Counted from the first letter of the stretch, positions 6,980 to 14,627 are shown. The stretch is 20,218 nt of DNA from Mobilitalea sp. (GCA_029974875.1 JARKQP010000670.1:1-20218); one strand, 5' to 3'. Numbers and translations: made by a program. Notes: generated from the sequence alone by a model not told the origin.

Positions 6980-8184
6980 TGTTCATCCTCCATTATCAAA
7001 TAATATATGTTCTTCAGTTCCTGTTTTGTCATAATCCTTGGTACCGGATAAGTAGGATTTGCTTCTCTGTATGCCCTGTCTACCATAACATCCACATCAC
7101 TTTTCCTGATTCCGGGGAGGGTTTCCGGTATGTTCATTTCACGGTTCATGATCCTGATATGCCTGATAAAGCTTTCTGCTTTTTCCTTCTTACCTTCCGC
7201 GCCATAGGACAGCCTGGACACATCATACAACTCTGCCAGGGGGCGGTGTACGGATTTTCCATATGCCTCTAATACATAGGGCAGTATTACGGCATTGGCA
7301 AGGCCATGGGGAATGGAATAAAAGCCCCCCAGCGTATGGGCAACCGCATGGACATACCCGACATAAGCGCGGGTAAATGCGATCCCGGCATAATGGGAGG
7401 CTCTTTGCATTGCTTTCCTTGCCTTTAGGTCGTTGCCATTTTCATAGGCCTTTTTCAGGTTCTTCATAATCAACCGTGTCGCCTTGATGCCCATCTTTTT
7501 TGTTCTTTTTGTATTTGATCCTCCTATGTAGGCCTCCACTGCGTGGGTCAAGGCATCCATGCCGGTTGTCGAAGTAATGGAAGGCGGCAGCTTCTCTGTC
7601 AATACAGGATCCATTACGGCAGCAAAAGGGATCAGAACCGGATCGTTAATGGCGTATTTTTCATGTGTCTTAGGATTACAGACTACGGCTGCAAGTGTTA
7701 CTTCGCTTCCGGTTCCTGCCGTTGTCGGTACCGCAATGAGTGTGGGCAGCTTTTTTCTTACCTTAAGGATCCCCCTCATTTGGGAAACCGTTTTCTTTGG
7801 CCTGGCTACCCTCGCCCCTACTCCTTTTGCACAGTCCATAGGGGATCCGCCACCGAAGGCAATGATAGCCTCACACTTTTCTTTATGGTAAAGGCGCAGC
7901 CCCTCTTCAATATTTTCAATGGTGGGGTTGGGCACTGTTTTATCGTAAATGACAGCCCGGATATTCTTTTCCTTAAAATCACGGAGCATGCTGTCCATCA
8001 ATCCGATGACTAATATCTGACGGTCTGTTACCACTAATACGCGGCTGATCTGATGCTTTTTAAGATATCCGGATAATTGCAGAATGCTATTCTTCCCTTG
8101 GATAAGCTCCGGCTCCCTCCATTTCAAAAAGCATGCTGCTATTTTTAAGCCTTTTTGATATAGTCTGCAATAAATTTTATACAT
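6976..8184 (-). CDS. Iron-containing alcohol dehydrogenase
   Basis: A 402-residue group III (Fe-type) alcohol dehydrogenase that interconverts alcohols and aldehydes with NAD(P)(H). The nucleotide-binding GGGSPMDCAK is at 111-120, and GTGSEVT at about 157-163. The metal ligands are Asp210 and His214 (MDALTHAVEA), His279 (VGYVHAVAH) and His293 (IPHG), all in the family spacing. About 25 residues precede the usual start of the fold (WREPELIQG), forming a slightly hydrophobic and basic extension, which I recall as common in clostridial members of this subgroup. AGGGGG lies six bases before the ATG. It is the first gene of the ADH-ALDH operon, from a promoter at 8219-8247. Substrate is not identifiable from sequence. 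Confidence 0.95.
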   Translation of the reverse strand: MYKIYCRLYQKGLKIAACFLKWREPELIQGKNSILQLSGYLKKHQISRVLVVTDRQILVIGLMDSMLRDFKEKNIRAVIYDKTVPNPTIENIEEGLRLYHKEKCEAIIAFGGGSPMDCAKGVGARVARPKKTVSQMRGILKVRKKLPTLIAVPTTAGTGSEVTLAAVVCNPKTHEKYAINDPVLIPFAAVMDPVLTEKLPPSITSTTGMDALTHAVEAYIGGSNTKRTKKMGIKATRLIMKNLKKAYENGNDLKARKAMQRASHYAGIAFTRAYVGYVHAVAHTLGGFYSIPHGLANAVILPYVLEAYGKSVHRPLAELYDVSRLSYGAEGKKEKAESFIRHIRIMNREMNIPETLPGIRKSDVDVMVDRAYREANPTYPVPRIMTKQELKNIYYLIMEDEQ

Positions 8185-8218
8185 AGCTTACCCCCTGATC
8201 CATTTTTCAGATAAGGAA

Positions 8219-8247
8219 AGCATATCACTTATCCTTTTATATGTCAC
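8219..8247 (-). promoter_or_regulatory. Promoter of the ADH-ALDH operon
   Basis: Minus-strand GTGACA (8242-8247), a 17-bp spacer and TATGCT (8219-8224) preceded by TGA, giving an extended -10. It lies about 35 bp before the ADH start. Confidence 0.65.
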
Positions 8248-8341
8248 CCTTTATTGTACATTTTTTACATTCCCATCCCGTAAAATACGGATCCCTACAG
8301 TGTTATTATGGCCGGAAGGGCTTGTTTCCCCTTATGGAATG

Positions 8342-8370
8342 TTCATTTTTCCCTGCTGTATGAATATAAT
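8342..8370 (+). promoter_or_regulatory. Promoter of the unknown two-gene operon
   Basis: A perfect TATAAT at 8365-8370 lies 28 bp before the start codon. The -35 (TTCATT, 8342-8347, 17-bp spacer) is weak. Confidence 0.5.
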
Positions 8371-8398
8371 GTAATAAGCATAAATAATGGGAGAAGCT

Positions 8399-9421
8399 AT
8401 GGCAGACCTAGATTTACTCCACACGGCAGAAATTGTCAAAGCCGCCATACCTTTCGTTGACGGCAGAACTCAGGGAATGGCCGACCTGTTTGTCAAGGTA
8501 TGCGATCTGATGGGCAGTATGAAGGCTGCAAGAAAGCCACAGAATCTGGCTGCCTGTGGCTTTGCATTTGAAAATATAGATGTTGAAGGCCTGCTGGCCG
8601 CCGTCCGCCCTGTCTGCAGTAACCGGGAACGCGACATCGTGGACCGTATCCTTAATTTATTCCATATGAAGAAAATGTTTGAAATGTACAACAACATGAT
8701 GGAGGCCATGAAAACCATGCAGGAATTTGGCGGCTTTCCATTTGGAGATACCAACCCGGATGATGCCTCCAACGTTGCCAGCAACTTTGCCGGTCCAAAT
8801 TTTGAATCCATCTTCCAGGCCTTTACAAACTTCACGGCACAGAGTACGGATAACACAGAGGGGACTACTGCTTCTAACCACGCTGCAGGGGAAGACATGG
8901 CAAATACTGATGTGGAACATACGGATAATGAGGATATGGGGAATAGACACCACGCAGACATAGAAAATATCTATGTCCCAGATACGGGTGATATCTATAC
9001 CTCAGATACAGGCAATACCTATGCCTCAGATACAGGTAATACCTATGCCTCAAATACGGGCGATATCCCAGATATGGGAAATATATATAATTCGCATAGA
9101 GAAAATATAGACGGCTCTGATATGGGTTATAAGAATAATGTGGATTGGAAGGCTGATCCCCCCACCATGAATACAGCCGTAGAGCAAATGAGTGCCCCGC
9201 AGATGGATGAGTCCGTCCAGGACATATTACGGGATATCAAATCCTCCGCTACCAAAGATTCCGCTGCCGGTAACAAAGGTTCCGGTTCCGCCCCAATGTT
9301 TGATATGTTAAAATCCATGATTCCTTCCGATAAGATGGGTACCTTCGAAAACCTTAGCATGCTTTTTAATTCCATGTCATATGATAATAATAGCAAAACT
9401 GATGATCAAAAAGGAGAATAA
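8399..9421 (+). CDS. Unknown protein with an internal 8-residue repeat
   Basis: I do not recognise this 340-residue protein. The start at 8399 (MADLDLLH) is chosen because GGGAGA lies four bases before it; an in-frame ATG at 8387 has no such site. Residues 1-110 look helical and end in a Met-rich, amphipathic stretch (about 85-115). A low-complexity Thr/Asp/Asn/Gly-rich linker follows from about 140 to 265 and contains tandem copies of DTGNTYAS. A second ordered segment closes the protein (about residues 298-332: MFDMLKSMIPSDKMGTFENL). No signal peptide, membrane segment or catalytic motif is visible, so it is probably cytosolic. It is the first gene of a pair: the next gene starts 2 bases after its stop. 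The modular look, with two helical ends joined by a variable linker, suggests a structural or scaffold role, but this is inference. Confidence 0.8.
   Translation: MADLDLLHTAEIVKAAIPFVDGRTQGMADLFVKVCDLMGSMKAARKPQNLAACGFAFENIDVEGLLAAVRPVCSNRERDIVDRILNLFHMKKMFEMYNNMMEAMKTMQEFGGFPFGDTNPDDASNVASNFAGPNFESIFQAFTNFTAQSTDNTEGTTASNHAAGEDMANTDVEHTDNEDMGNRHHADIENIYVPDTGDIYTSDTGNTYASDTGNTYASNTGDIPDMGNIYNSHRENIDGSDMGYKNNVDWKADPPTMNTAVEQMSAPQMDESVQDILRDIKSSATKDSAAGNKGSGSAPMFDMLKSMIPSDKMGTFENLSMLFNSMSYDNNSKTDDQKGE
8981..9052 (+). repeat. 24-nt in-frame tandem repeat
   Basis: Three 24-nt units (8981-9004, 9005-9028, 9029-9052) encode DTG[D/N][I/T]Y[T/A]S. Degenerate copies flank them on both sides (8957-8980 and from 9053). 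Units two and three differ at one base, so the expansion looks recent. Being a multiple of three, copy number can change without breaking the frame. Confidence 0.85.
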
Positions 9422-9423
9422 TT

Positions 9424-9702
9424 ATGCCCGACACTTCTTGGACGAACAATCCAAAGCTAAATCATATCGACCCACGTAAAATGACAATCTTCCTGGAATT
9501 AATGAAGGAAGCCGACGGAAAACCCATGGAACAGCTGGTTCCCCTGCTCATGAATGCAAATAAGAAATTACAGCAACAAAATATGGCCTTTTCTAAAGAC
9601 GAAAGTGATGTCCTGATGGAGATCTTAACAAAGAACCTGTCTTCTAAAGAAAGACAGCAATTTGAAATGATAAGAAAATTCATGGCAACCAGGAAAAATT
9701 AA
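9424..9702 (+). CDS. Small unknown protein, partner of the repeat protein
   Basis: A 92-residue, charged, mostly helical protein with no signal peptide or membrane segment. Recognisable blocks are DPRKMTIFLELMKEA (residues about 16-30), PLLMNANKKLQQQNMAFS and ESDVLMEILTKNLSSKERQQ. From memory it resembles uncharacterised clostridial proteins with the pattern P-x-K-x-x-x-x-x-L-x-x and FS-x-x-E-x-x-x-L, but I cannot confirm this and assign no function. AAGGAG at 9411-9416 gives a clear ribosome binding site overlapping the previous gene's end, and the two-base gap shows co-translation. Its TAA stop overlaps the first start codon of the tandem array that follows (TAATG). Confidence 0.8.
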   Translation: MPDTSWTNNPKLNHIDPRKMTIFLELMKEADGKPMEQLVPLLMNANKKLQQQNMAFSKDESDVLMEILTKNLSSKERQQFEMIRKFMATRKN

Positions 9703-9883
9703 TGACAGACGGAAAGAATTGTGGCAGATGGAAAGAATTATGACAGATAGAAAGAATTATGACAGATGGAAAGAATTGTGACAGACGAAAAGAATTGTGA
9801 CAGACGAAAAGAATTATGACAGACACAAATAATTATGACAGACACAAAATTATGACAGACACAAAATTATGACAACAACATAG
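9702..9883 (+). repeat. 19-nt tandem array reading as five overlapping mini-ORFs
   Basis: Seven 19-nt units (9703-9835) with consensus TGACAGAYGGAAAGAATTR are followed by two 17-nt units (9836-9869) and a degenerate tail. Each unit carries a purine run (GGAAAG or GAAAAG) four bases before an ATG or GTG. Because 19 is 1 modulo 3, every second unit supplies the stop. The result is a chain: 9702-9743 (MTDGKNCGRWKEL), 9740-9781 (MTDRKNYDRWKEL), 9778-9819 (GTG start, VTDEKNCDRRKEL), 9816-9872 (MTDTNNYDRHKIMTDTKL) and 9869-9883 (MTTT). Each overlaps the next by ATGA or GTGA. Whether any is translated is unknown. Without spacers it is not a CRISPR array. Confidence 0.9.
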
Positions 9884-9971
9884 GACCAGGCCTTTCTGTC
9901 CTACCATTTACCCTCTCCGCGCTAAACCAGTTAGTCCGGGTGGGCTTCGGTAAGACAAAAAGGCCTGATCC
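9883..9971. terminator. Long inverted repeat between the unknown operon and glgP
   Basis: Arms of 23 nt (9883-9905 and 9949-9971) match at 20 positions. All three differences give C-A mismatches in a + strand transcript but G-U pairs in a minus-strand transcript, so the glgP-side RNA can form an unbroken 23-bp stem. The 43-nt loop contains nested short stems (CTAA/TTAG, CCG/CGG, CCC/GGG). T-tracts are weak, so termination is inferred from the position between convergent genes. Confidence 0.65.
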
Positions 9972-10013
9972 ATTTTGTCAAGCTTATATTTTCCTTAGGC
10001 TCCTAGGGTATGC

Positions 10014-12353
10014 CTACACGTGCCATACCTCTTTCATATAATCCTTAATAGTTCTGTCACTGGAGAATTTTCCTGCATTTGCGGTGTTTAAGAAGCACTT
10101 TCTGCGGAAGCCGAAGGTATCCGAATAGTCCTTGTTTACCTTCAATTTTTCATCGCAGTAGGGGATAAAATCTAACAGGATATAATAATGGTCCGGTTTA
10201 TGCCAGCTGGCTCCGTACAGGAGCGAGTTATATAGCTCTGCAAACATGCCCGTACCGCCATCATCTACGGTGCCGTCTATCAATGCATCCAGAACCCTCT
10301 TCACCCTCGGATCCGTATCATAGATTCCCTTTGCATCATAGGTATCCTTGATGCGCTCCAGCTCTTCCACCCTCGCGCCAAAGATATAGTTATTCTCTTC
10401 TCCGGCCTGTTCAACGATTTCCACATTTGCGCCGTCATAGGTTCCAAGGGTCACTGCGCCATTTAGCATGAACTTCATATTGCCGGTTCCGGAAGCCTCC
10501 GTTCCGGCCGTAGAAATCTGCTCTGATACATCAGCAGCCGGAGCCAGCTTCTCCGCATAGGACACATTATAGTTCTGCACAAATACGACCTGAAGCTTAT
10601 CCTTTACCTCCGGATCATTGTTGACCAGCCTTCCTATCTCATTGATGAATTTAATGATGCCCTTTGCCCGGTAATAGCCCGGCGCTGCCTTAGCCCCAAA
10701 GATAAAGGCCGTTGGGTTAAATTCAGTGATCCTTCCCTCCTTAATCCCAAAATAAAGATCCAGGATGGAAAATGCATTTAACAGCTGGCGTTTATATTCG
10801 TGAAGCCGCTTTACCTGGATATCGAAAATGAAATCCGGGTTGACCAAAATCCCCTCCTGCTTCTCAATATATTCCGCGAGCTGCCTCTTCTTAATCCGTT
10901 TTATATCCCCGAATTCCTTAATTACGCCCTTATCCTCCGCGAATTTCTCAAGCTCCTTTAACCTTTCCAGGTCCGTAATCCATCCGCTTCCGATTTTATC
11001 CGTAATGAAACCGGCTAACTCCATATTCGCAAGGTTCAGCCATCTGCGCTGGGTGATGCCGTTAGTCTTGTTGTTAAAGCGCTCCGGATAGATTTCATAC
11101 CATTCCTTTAAAGCATCCTGCTTTAAAATCTCCGTATGCAGCTTTGCCACACCGTTCGTTGAATGGCTTGCATAGATGGCTAATCTCGCCATATGGATGG
11201 TATTGTTCTCAATGATATTATAAATCTGCCGCTGATCCTCAGTTCCTTTCCCCAGATTTGCCAGTTCCCTGGTTAAAGCCCTCTGGATCAGAACCACATA
11301 TTTGTAAACCTGGGGAATGACCGCTTTAAATAAGCCTTCATTCCACTTTTCCAAGGCCTCCGCCATAACCGTATGGTTCGTATAGGCAAAGGTTTCCTTT
11401 GCGATACGGATTGCCCTGGAGATATTGATCCGTTCCTGCTCCTTTAACAGCCGGACCAGCTCAGGAATCGCAACCACAGGATGGGTATCATTTAGCTGGA
11501 TAGCGTATTCGGAGGAGAAATGGGTAAAATCATTTCCATATTTCTGCTTATATTTGGACAGAAGATCCTGCAGCGTCGCACTTGAGAAAAAATATTCCTG
11601 CTTTAAGCGCAGCTTCTTTCCCTCCTCCGTATCATCGTTCGGATACAGGACGCTGGTGATCGCTTCCGCCTCATTTTTATTCCTGTTTGCCTTGTCATAC
11701 TTCTGTTCGTTGAATAATTCGAAGTTAAAGCTCTCTAAAGGCTCCGCCTGCCATAGGCGCAGGGTATTAACTTTTTTCCCGCCGTATCCAATGACCGGGA
11801 TATCATAAGGAACTGCATATACGGACTGGTTCTTGTAATCAATTCTTACCCGTTCCTCTTCCCTGCGCACGGACCAGGGGTCACCAAAACGCTGCCAGTC
11901 ATCCGGAGCCTCCTTTTGGAAGCCATCCTCAAAATATTGCTTGAACAGACCATATTTATAACGGATCCCATATCCGTTCAAGGTAATTCCCAGAGTCGCA
12001 CCAGAATCCAGGAAACAGGCTGCCAGACGTCCCAATCCTCCATTTCCCAGCGCCGCATCCTCAATATCCTCGAACATCCGAATATCCAGGTTATTTTCGC
12101 TCATCAGCTCCGAAAACTGATGGAATAATCCCATATTAACGAGGTTGCTGTAGATTAGCCGGCCGATTAAAAACTCTGCCGAAAGATAGCATACCTTCTT
12201 CCCGGGTGCCGTCAGGCTCCAGTCCTTGCCCAGACTCTTCCTTGCAGCCTTAGAGACTGCATTATATAATTCTATGGTATTTGCTTCCTTAATTGACTTA
12301 CCGTAATCAAAATCCAGGATCATTGCCACATTTGATTTAAAATTATTTGCCAT
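10014..12353 (-). CDS. glgP: Glycogen/maltodextrin phosphorylase
   Basis: This GT35 enzyme releases glucose-1-phosphate from the non-reducing ends of alpha-1,4-glucans using phosphate and pyridoxal phosphate. The 779 residues cover the whole family. GNGGLGRLAACFLDS near residue 100 marks the N-terminal half, VKRLHEYKRQLLN lies in the C-terminal half, and the PLP-binding lysine is Lys627 in the motif GTGNMKFMLNGA. The start at 12353 (MANNFKSN) is preferred over the upstream ATG because AAGGAG sits six bases before it. It has a near-consensus promoter at 12591-12619 with a palindrome at the start site, and a divergent LacI-family gene beside it, so repression by that protein is likely. A maltodextrin-specific (MalP) role cannot be excluded. 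No other glg genes are adjacent. Confidence 0.96.
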   Translation of the reverse strand: MANNFKSNVAMILDFDYGKSIKEANTIELYNAVSKAARKSLGKDWSLTAPGKKVCYLSAEFLIGRLIYSNLVNMGLFHQFSELMSENNLDIRMFEDIEDAALGNGGLGRLAACFLDSGATLGITLNGYGIRYKYGLFKQYFEDGFQKEAPDDWQRFGDPWSVRREEERVRIDYKNQSVYAVPYDIPVIGYGGKKVNTLRLWQAEPLESFNFELFNEQKYDKANRNKNEAEAITSVLYPNDDTEEGKKLRLKQEYFFSSATLQDLLSKYKQKYGNDFTHFSSEYAIQLNDTHPVVAIPELVRLLKEQERINISRAIRIAKETFAYTNHTVMAEALEKWNEGLFKAVIPQVYKYVVLIQRALTRELANLGKGTEDQRQIYNIIENNTIHMARLAIYASHSTNGVAKLHTEILKQDALKEWYEIYPERFNNKTNGITQRRWLNLANMELAGFITDKIGSGWITDLERLKELEKFAEDKGVIKEFGDIKRIKKRQLAEYIEKQEGILVNPDFIFDIQVKRLHEYKRQLLNAFSILDLYFGIKEGRITEFNPTAFIFGAKAAPGYYRAKGIIKFINEIGRLVNNDPEVKDKLQVVFVQNYNVSYAEKLAPAADVSEQISTAGTEASGTGNMKFMLNGAVTLGTYDGANVEIVEQAGEENNYIFGARVEELERIKDTYDAKGIYDTDPRVKRVLDALIDGTVDDGGTGMFAELYNSLLYGASWHKPDHYYILLDFIPYCDEKLKVNKDYSDTFGFRRKCFLNTANAGKFSSDRTIKDYMKEVWHV

Positions 12354-12490
12354 GTTTATCTCCTTCACAAACATTTATATATTATATTACCGAAACTAAC
12401 CCGTGTTCTGATGCTCAAGATGCACAGCACATAATTGCGCCTTTTAATAACTTATATTATTGCATGCCCTATCTCGACTTGTAGTTTTGT

Positions 12491-12520
12491 CTTTTTAATA
12501 AAAAGGTCCTTTTAATAAAA
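12491..12520. repeat. AT-rich repeats in the glgP leader
   Basis: CTTTTTAATAAAA (12491-12503) recurs as CCTTTTAATAAAA (12508-12520), with a shorter relative at 12441-12450. CTTTTT/AAAAAG and AAAAGG/CCTTTT can each pair but share bases, so the two small hairpins exclude each other. The rest of the roughly 230-nt leader (12354-12584) shows nothing else I recognise. Confidence 0.4.
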
Positions 12521-12556
12521 TATAGCATCATATGGGTTATTATTCTTTGATTGTCC

Positions 12557-12586
12557 ATATATTTTCGGAAATTTTCGAAAATATAT
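12557..12586. promoter_or_regulatory. LacI-type double operator at the glgP start site
   Basis: A 30-bp near-palindrome with 14 of 15 base pairs symmetric: ATATATTTTCG and its complement around eight bases. It contains two LacI-like sites with central CG, ATTTTCGGAAAT (12561-12572) and the perfect ATTTTCGAAAAT (12571-12582), with centres 10 bp apart, one helical turn. It covers about +1 to +28 of the predicted glgP transcript, a classical repression position. It is not a CcpA cre consensus. Confidence 0.65.
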
Positions 12587-12590
12587 TCAC

Positions 12591-12619
12591 ATAATATCAT
12601 TTTACTTATGTTTTGTCAA
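12591..12619 (-). promoter_or_regulatory. glgP promoter
   Basis: Minus-strand perfect TTGACA (12614-12619), a 17-bp spacer and TATTAT (12591-12596) preceded by TGA. The start is predicted near 12584, inside the palindrome. Confidence 0.85.
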
Positions 12620-12723
12620 CGAAATACAAGTCTTACCCAAAAAACATTCTAACTTTTTCAATTCTAACTCTGCAACAAATGCCTCACCTAAGACACCCCA
12701 GACACCCAATACAAAAATCCGGG

Positions 12724-12752
12724 TTGAAAAGGCTTATGCATCATGATATATT
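12724..12752 (+). promoter_or_regulatory. Promoter of the LacI-family gene
   Basis: TTGAAA (12724-12729), a 17-bp spacer and TATATT (12747-12752) preceded by TGA. It lies 71 bp before the start codon and over 130 bp from the glgP operator. A loose ACGG/CCGT dyad at 12757-12772 follows the predicted start and could be an autoregulatory site; this is weak. Confidence 0.7.
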
Positions 12753-12822
12753 GGATACGGTAATCATTCCGTTAATTTTAAGAGTTTTTATTTATAAGAT
12801 AATTGTCATAGGAGGAAAATCC

Positions 12823-13821
12823 ATGCCCACGATAAAGGACATAGCAAATAAGTTAGGCATAGCAGTCAGTACAGTATCCAAGGGTCTGAACGGTGCAAGC
12901 GACATAAGTGCGGACATGCGACAGCTCGTACTGGATACTGCCGTAGAGATGGGGTATTCCCCAAAGAAAATGAAATCTACCGGCACAAGGAAGGTATGTA
13001 TTTTTATTGAGAATATGGATTATGAAAATAATGACCAGTTTGGATATGACGTTATTGTCGGCTTTAAGCTCTCTGCCGCCAGAAGGCATTGGGACGTGAC
13101 CATCGTACCGACTAACCTTAATATGCAGCTGGCAGAAAGCTTTGATACCTATATGCTGAAAAACGGCTACAGCGGCGCCTTTCTCCTGGGCTTTAACCTG
13201 CATGACGATTGGGTCCGGCAGCTGGGTAAAACTACAGTGCCGACCGTACTATTAGATAATTATATAGAAAGAAATACCCACATTGGCTATGTGGGCACTG
13301 ATAACGGGGAGGGCATTGACCTGGCTGTCGCACACCTGCACAGTCTGGGCCATACCCGTATTGCGTTCCTGAACGGATCAAAAAACTCCATGGTATCCCA
13401 GCAGCGGCACCAGGCCTTCCTAAGCAGCATGGCAAGGCATGGACTAATTGCAGATGGGAATTTAATTGACTACGGTTATTACGTCCCTGACTGTGCCAGG
13501 GATCATGTCCCCGGCTTCCTGAAGCAGGGCGCCACTGCCATCATGTGCGCCAGTGATTTAATCGCGACAGGTGTTATTGCCGAGCTGCATAAAAGGGACT
13601 TAAGGGTACCTGAGGATATCAGTGTGGTCGGCTTTGATGACCTCCCTATCGCCGCCAGGCTCTCCCCCTCCCTCACCACCATCCGCCAGGATAGGACGGA
13701 TCTTGGCAAAAGTGCTTTTCTTTTATTGGATGGGCTTATTCACGGCATCACCATCAGCAAGCTCCTGCTGCGGGCAAAATTCATACCGCGGGAAAGCACC
13801 GGGCCTTGTAAGCGATATTAG
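12823..13821 (+). CDS. LacI-family transcriptional regulator
   Basis: A 332-residue cytosolic DNA-binding regulator. The N-terminal helix-turn-helix is TIKDIANKLGIAVSTVSKGL (residues 3-22), followed by the hinge-helix region to about residue 55. The periplasmic-binding-like sensor domain fills the rest and includes the typical AFLNGS, ASDLIATGVI, VVGFDD and SLTTIRQD segments. The start at 12823 (MPTIKDIA) has AGGAGG seven bases upstream; a longer frame to 12613 lacks a site and would add 70 unlike residues. It is divergent from glgP, whose start site carries a LacI-type double operator, so it probably represses glgP in response to a sugar. It converges on pgsA with only 11 bp between and no hairpin terminator. 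Confidence 0.93.
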   Translation: MPTIKDIANKLGIAVSTVSKGLNGASDISADMRQLVLDTAVEMGYSPKKMKSTGTRKVCIFIENMDYENNDQFGYDVIVGFKLSAARRHWDVTIVPTNLNMQLAESFDTYMLKNGYSGAFLLGFNLHDDWVRQLGKTTVPTVLLDNYIERNTHIGYVGTDNGEGIDLAVAHLHSLGHTRIAFLNGSKNSMVSQQRHQAFLSSMARHGLIADGNLIDYGYYVPDCARDHVPGFLKQGATAIMCASDLIATGVIAELHKRDLRVPEDISVVGFDDLPIAARLSPSLTTIRQDRTDLGKSAFLLLDGLIHGITISKLLLRAKFIPRESTGPCKRY

Positions 13822-13832
13822 CTTCCCCTTAT

Positions 13833-14432
13833 TTATGATTCCCTTTCAAGCCTTCCTTTTGCCTTCAGGCTATGGTACATCGTGATATATTCCTTCATAT
13901 ACAGGAGCATGGACAAGAGAAAAAACGCTCCACAGACCAGCATCAAGGTATTCGTGATGCGGTAATCCAGGGTCGGCATTGCCACTAAGATCAGCATAAT
14001 TGCATAGAATACAGTAGTCGAAACCTTACCAAACCATTTGGATCCGTTCAGCTTCGTTCCTTTCTTTAGCATAACCAATCCGGCAACCACCAAAAATATC
14101 TGCAAAAGCAGGAACATGACCAGCAGCAGATACATCCATTTAATTTTTACAATCAATACAAAAATAAGGGAAGCTTGCGTAAGCTTATCAGCAATCGGAT
14201 CTATAATTTTGCCCAGCTCCGTTATCATGTCGTACCTGCGTGCAATAAAACCATCTAAAAAATCCGTCATTCCAGAAATAAGCACAATAACGGCAGCCCT
14301 AAGATATTCACTTGGGGTAGTCGCTTTGATATAAAGGACGACAAATGCCGGAATCAACAAAAACCGGATATAGCATAAGATATTCGGTATCGTCCACAAA
14401 TCCTTTTTAGAAAACTTCGTGATAACTTTCAT
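13833..14432 (-). CDS. pgsA: CDP-diacylglycerol-glycerol-3-phosphate phosphatidyltransferase
   Basis: This integral membrane enzyme makes phosphatidylglycerol phosphate from CDP-diacylglycerol and glycerol-3-phosphate, the committed step to phosphatidylglycerol. The 199-residue length fits. The CDP-alcohol phosphotransferase motif D-x2-DG-x2-AR-x8-G-x3-D-x3-D is complete, with Asp57, Asp60, Gly61, Ala64, Arg65, Gly74, Asp78 and Asp82. Five or six hydrophobic segments are visible, at about 13-36, 42-56, 84-120, 135-152 and 158-178. GGGAGG lies seven bases before the ATG. Related CDP-alcohol transferases cannot be fully excluded, but PgsA is the best fit. It appears to be monocistronic, lying downstream of the leuS terminator on the same strand. 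Confidence 0.88.
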   Translation of the reverse strand: MKVITKFSKKDLWTIPNILCYIRFLLIPAFVVLYIKATTPSEYLRAAVIVLISGMTDFLDGFIARRYDMITELGKIIDPIADKLTQASLIFVLIVKIKWMYLLLVMFLLLQIFLVVAGLVMLKKGTKLNGSKWFGKVSTTVFYAIMLILVAMPTLDYRITNTLMLVCGAFFLLSMLLYMKEYITMYHSLKAKGRLERES

Positions 14433-14458
14433 TCGTCATCCTCCCTTATTTCCGCCTA

Positions 14459-14493
14459 AATTCAGTTGAATTGGGTCATACTAGTTTATTTTA
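14459..14493 (-). promoter_or_regulatory. Possible pgsA promoter with a palindrome
   Basis: TAAAAT preceded by TGG (minus strand, 14488-14493) is a plausible extended -10 about 55 bp before pgsA; no good -35 is visible. The palindrome AATTCAGTTGAATT (14459-14472) lies where the first transcribed bases would be. Confidence 0.35.
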
Positions 14494-14562
14494 CCATATA
14501 TGGGTTAAATTTAATAGATAAATTTCCTCATTAATTTTAAGATGAATTTTAAGATTAACTTC

Positions 14563-14627
14563 AATAAAAACCACCCGGGTCATGCCATTCCTACTTCCTT
14601 AGGCTGTGTCCCGGGCGAATTTTTATT
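14563..14627 (-). terminator. leuS terminator
   Basis: On the minus strand AATAAAAA and CCCGGG of one arm (14610-14627) pair with CCCGGG and TTTTTATT of the other (14563-14579). G-U pairs join the two blocks past one bulged C. A 30-nt loop and the T-rich 3' arm make it a terminator about 140 nt after the leuS stop. Confidence 0.7.

Noticed and set aside
8470..8961. A 163-codon minus-strand frame opposite the unknown repeat protein
   Set aside because: No ribosome binding site is apparent; it is a shadow of the forward frame, which has a good site and a coupled downstream gene.
9703..9869. CRISPR array
   Set aside because: The units are contiguous with no unique spacers and no cas genes are near.
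12557..12586. CcpA cre site at the glgP start
   Set aside because: The cre consensus has a TG...CA frame; here the halves are ATTTTC/GAAAAT.
12613..12822. A 70-residue N-terminal extension of the LacI regulator
   Set aside because: AGGAGG and the canonical helix-turn-helix start place the true start at 12823; the extension crosses the glgP and lacI promoters.
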